Below are positions 63,381 to 64,000 of a DNA stretch of 64,000 bases, piece by piece (positions within the stretch are counted from its first letter, which is position 1; each line of letters begins with the position of its first letter). The position numbers and the translations under genes were made by a program. The notes under the pieces were generated by a model that was given only the letters and a program-made list of their open reading frames with translations, was not told the DNA's origin and did not search any database. The DNA comes from Nostoc sp. NIES-3756 (GTDB lineage: Bacteria; Cyanobacteriota; Cyanobacteriia; Cyanobacteriales; Nostocaceae). The stretch lies in the NCBI RefSeq assembly GCF_001548375.1, contig NZ_AP017295.1, positions 6,028,001 through 6,092,000 of the forward strand. The letters are read 5' to 3'.

Positions 63381-63833
63381 ATGAAACAAATCGAACCTAG
63401 CTACAAAACTACCATCTCCCTGCCATTAATGCAGCCGCAGATAACAGCAACGAATGCCATAGTACCGCTACAACCCCAACCAGACAACCTAAACAGTAGG
63501 TGGGAGCATTTGCTGACTGTTGTGCAACACATTAATCAGATGGCAATAGAGTTAGAAGCAAAGATGTTAGAACTTAAAACCATAGCCAGTAAAATTAATA
63601 GCCAACTAAATTCTTTAAATGAGAATGACAAGCAATCCGTTGTTATATGTCAGTATTCGCCTGTAAGTGTCCCTGTGGTACAACAAAAGCCAGATCAGAC
63701 ATTTATGTTAATAACAAGGAAAATTGACTTATTCAGAGCAGAAAGAGAAGCTGCACAACTAGCACAGCAACTGCGTCAGCGTAACCATAAGAAAAAAGCT
63801 ACTGCCAAGAGATATAAGAAAATTAGACATTGA
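63381..63833 (+). CDS. Hypothetical protein with coiled-coil centre and basic tail
   Basis: 150 residues from the ATG at 63381 (an upstream ATG at 63345 would add 12). The N-terminus is Pro/Gln-rich (TTISLPLMQPQITATNAIVPLQPQPD). A coiled-coil-like helix follows (LLTVVQHINQMAIELEAKMLELKTIASKINSQLNSL), and the C-terminus is strongly basic (RQRNHKKKATAKRYKKIRH), which may bind nucleic acid. I do not recognise it. Uncertain but looks coding. Confidence 0.5.
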   Translation: MKQIEPSYKTTISLPLMQPQITATNAIVPLQPQPDNLNSRWEHLLTVVQHINQMAIELEAKMLELKTIASKINSQLNSLNENDKQSVVICQYSPVSVPVVQQKPDQTFMLITRKIDLFRAEREAAQLAQQLRQRNHKKKATAKRYKKIRH

Positions 63834-63867
63834 ATAAAAATGAGGAAAGCAGAGCAGCACAAGAGAA

Positions 63868-63906
63868 TAACTATGGACTAATGACCAATGACCAATGACC
63901 AATAAA
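63868..63906. repeat. Heptad tandem repeat
   Basis: ACTATGGACTAATGACCAATGACCAATGACCAATAAAC, three or more CAATGAC units downstream of the last hypothetical gene. Confidence 0.8.
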
Positions 63907-64000
63907 CAAATCTTAAAGTTCTGTAGATTACATTACAGTTTACCGCTTTAGCTGTAACAGTTATGCTGATTGAATATGCCACAAAGTCCTTGCCATTCCC

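Overview
The window is chromosomal DNA of a filamentous, heterocyst-forming type of cyanobacterium (Nostoc/Anabaena group). The evidence is a psbX gene for photosystem II, a Ycf66 gene, a YggT/Ycf19-type gene, a cyAbrB regulator, a split-intein dnaE C-half, an rbp-rpsU pair, a hormogonium motility (hmp) chemotaxis cluster, many GCGATCGC (HIP1) sites and many 7-bp tandem repeats of the TAGTCAT/TAGTCAA kind. There is no rRNA operon, prophage or CRISPR array. One tRNA gene (tRNA-Leu, GAG) is present.

Layout. 1-3.4 kb: a cut-off formylglycine-generating-enzyme-like gene, a two-gene unit with a retropepsin-like protease, and a copper amine oxidase. 3.5-9.9 kb: respiratory cytochrome c oxidase genes coxB-coxA-coxC (minus strand), divergent from ctaA-ctaB for heme A synthesis (plus strand). 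10-16 kb: a DUF1778/GNAT toxin-antitoxin pair, a CPBP membrane protease, the cyAbrB regulator, a long non-coding stretch with a structured element, and succinate dehydrogenase SdhB. 15.6-18.6 kb: an ExbB/ExbD proton channel pair flanked by two TolB-like lipoproteins. 18.6-28.7 kb: ycf66, psbX, yggT, accC, tRNA-Leu, chorismate lyase, a DUF3352 protein, the cytochrome c maturation protein CcsA, a KGK protein and tilS.

28.7-42.1 kb: hmpF (minus) divergent from hmpA-B-C-D-E (plus), a chemotaxis-like system for type IV pilus motility of hormogonia. HmpE is a giant CheA of 1935 residues with near-identical tandem repeats in its linker. An intact IS982-family element follows, inserted into the loop of an 18-bp hairpin with a 7-bp target duplication.

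43-57 kb: an ABC-2 permease, DoxX, a short DAHP synthase, a DnaJ-pentapeptide protein, an SDR, a degenerate alpha/beta hydrolase, a PEP-CTERM protein, an arginase-family enzyme, rbp-rpsU, an M48 peptidase, a COP23 protein and ilvC. 57-64 kb: two aldo/keto reductases, small membrane proteins, dnaE-C and two hypothetical genes.

The most notable signal is upstream of the DAHP synthase gene (45.4-45.8 kb, minus strand). Two consecutive short leader peptides, MFSSSRYFYFWHKAVHRG and MTYLISWFYGFYFWPRANSG, are each followed by an antiterminator that competes with an intrinsic terminator. This reads as a tandem, ribosome-mediated attenuator sensing aromatic amino acids. The synthase it controls lacks the extra N-terminal domain found in many relatives.
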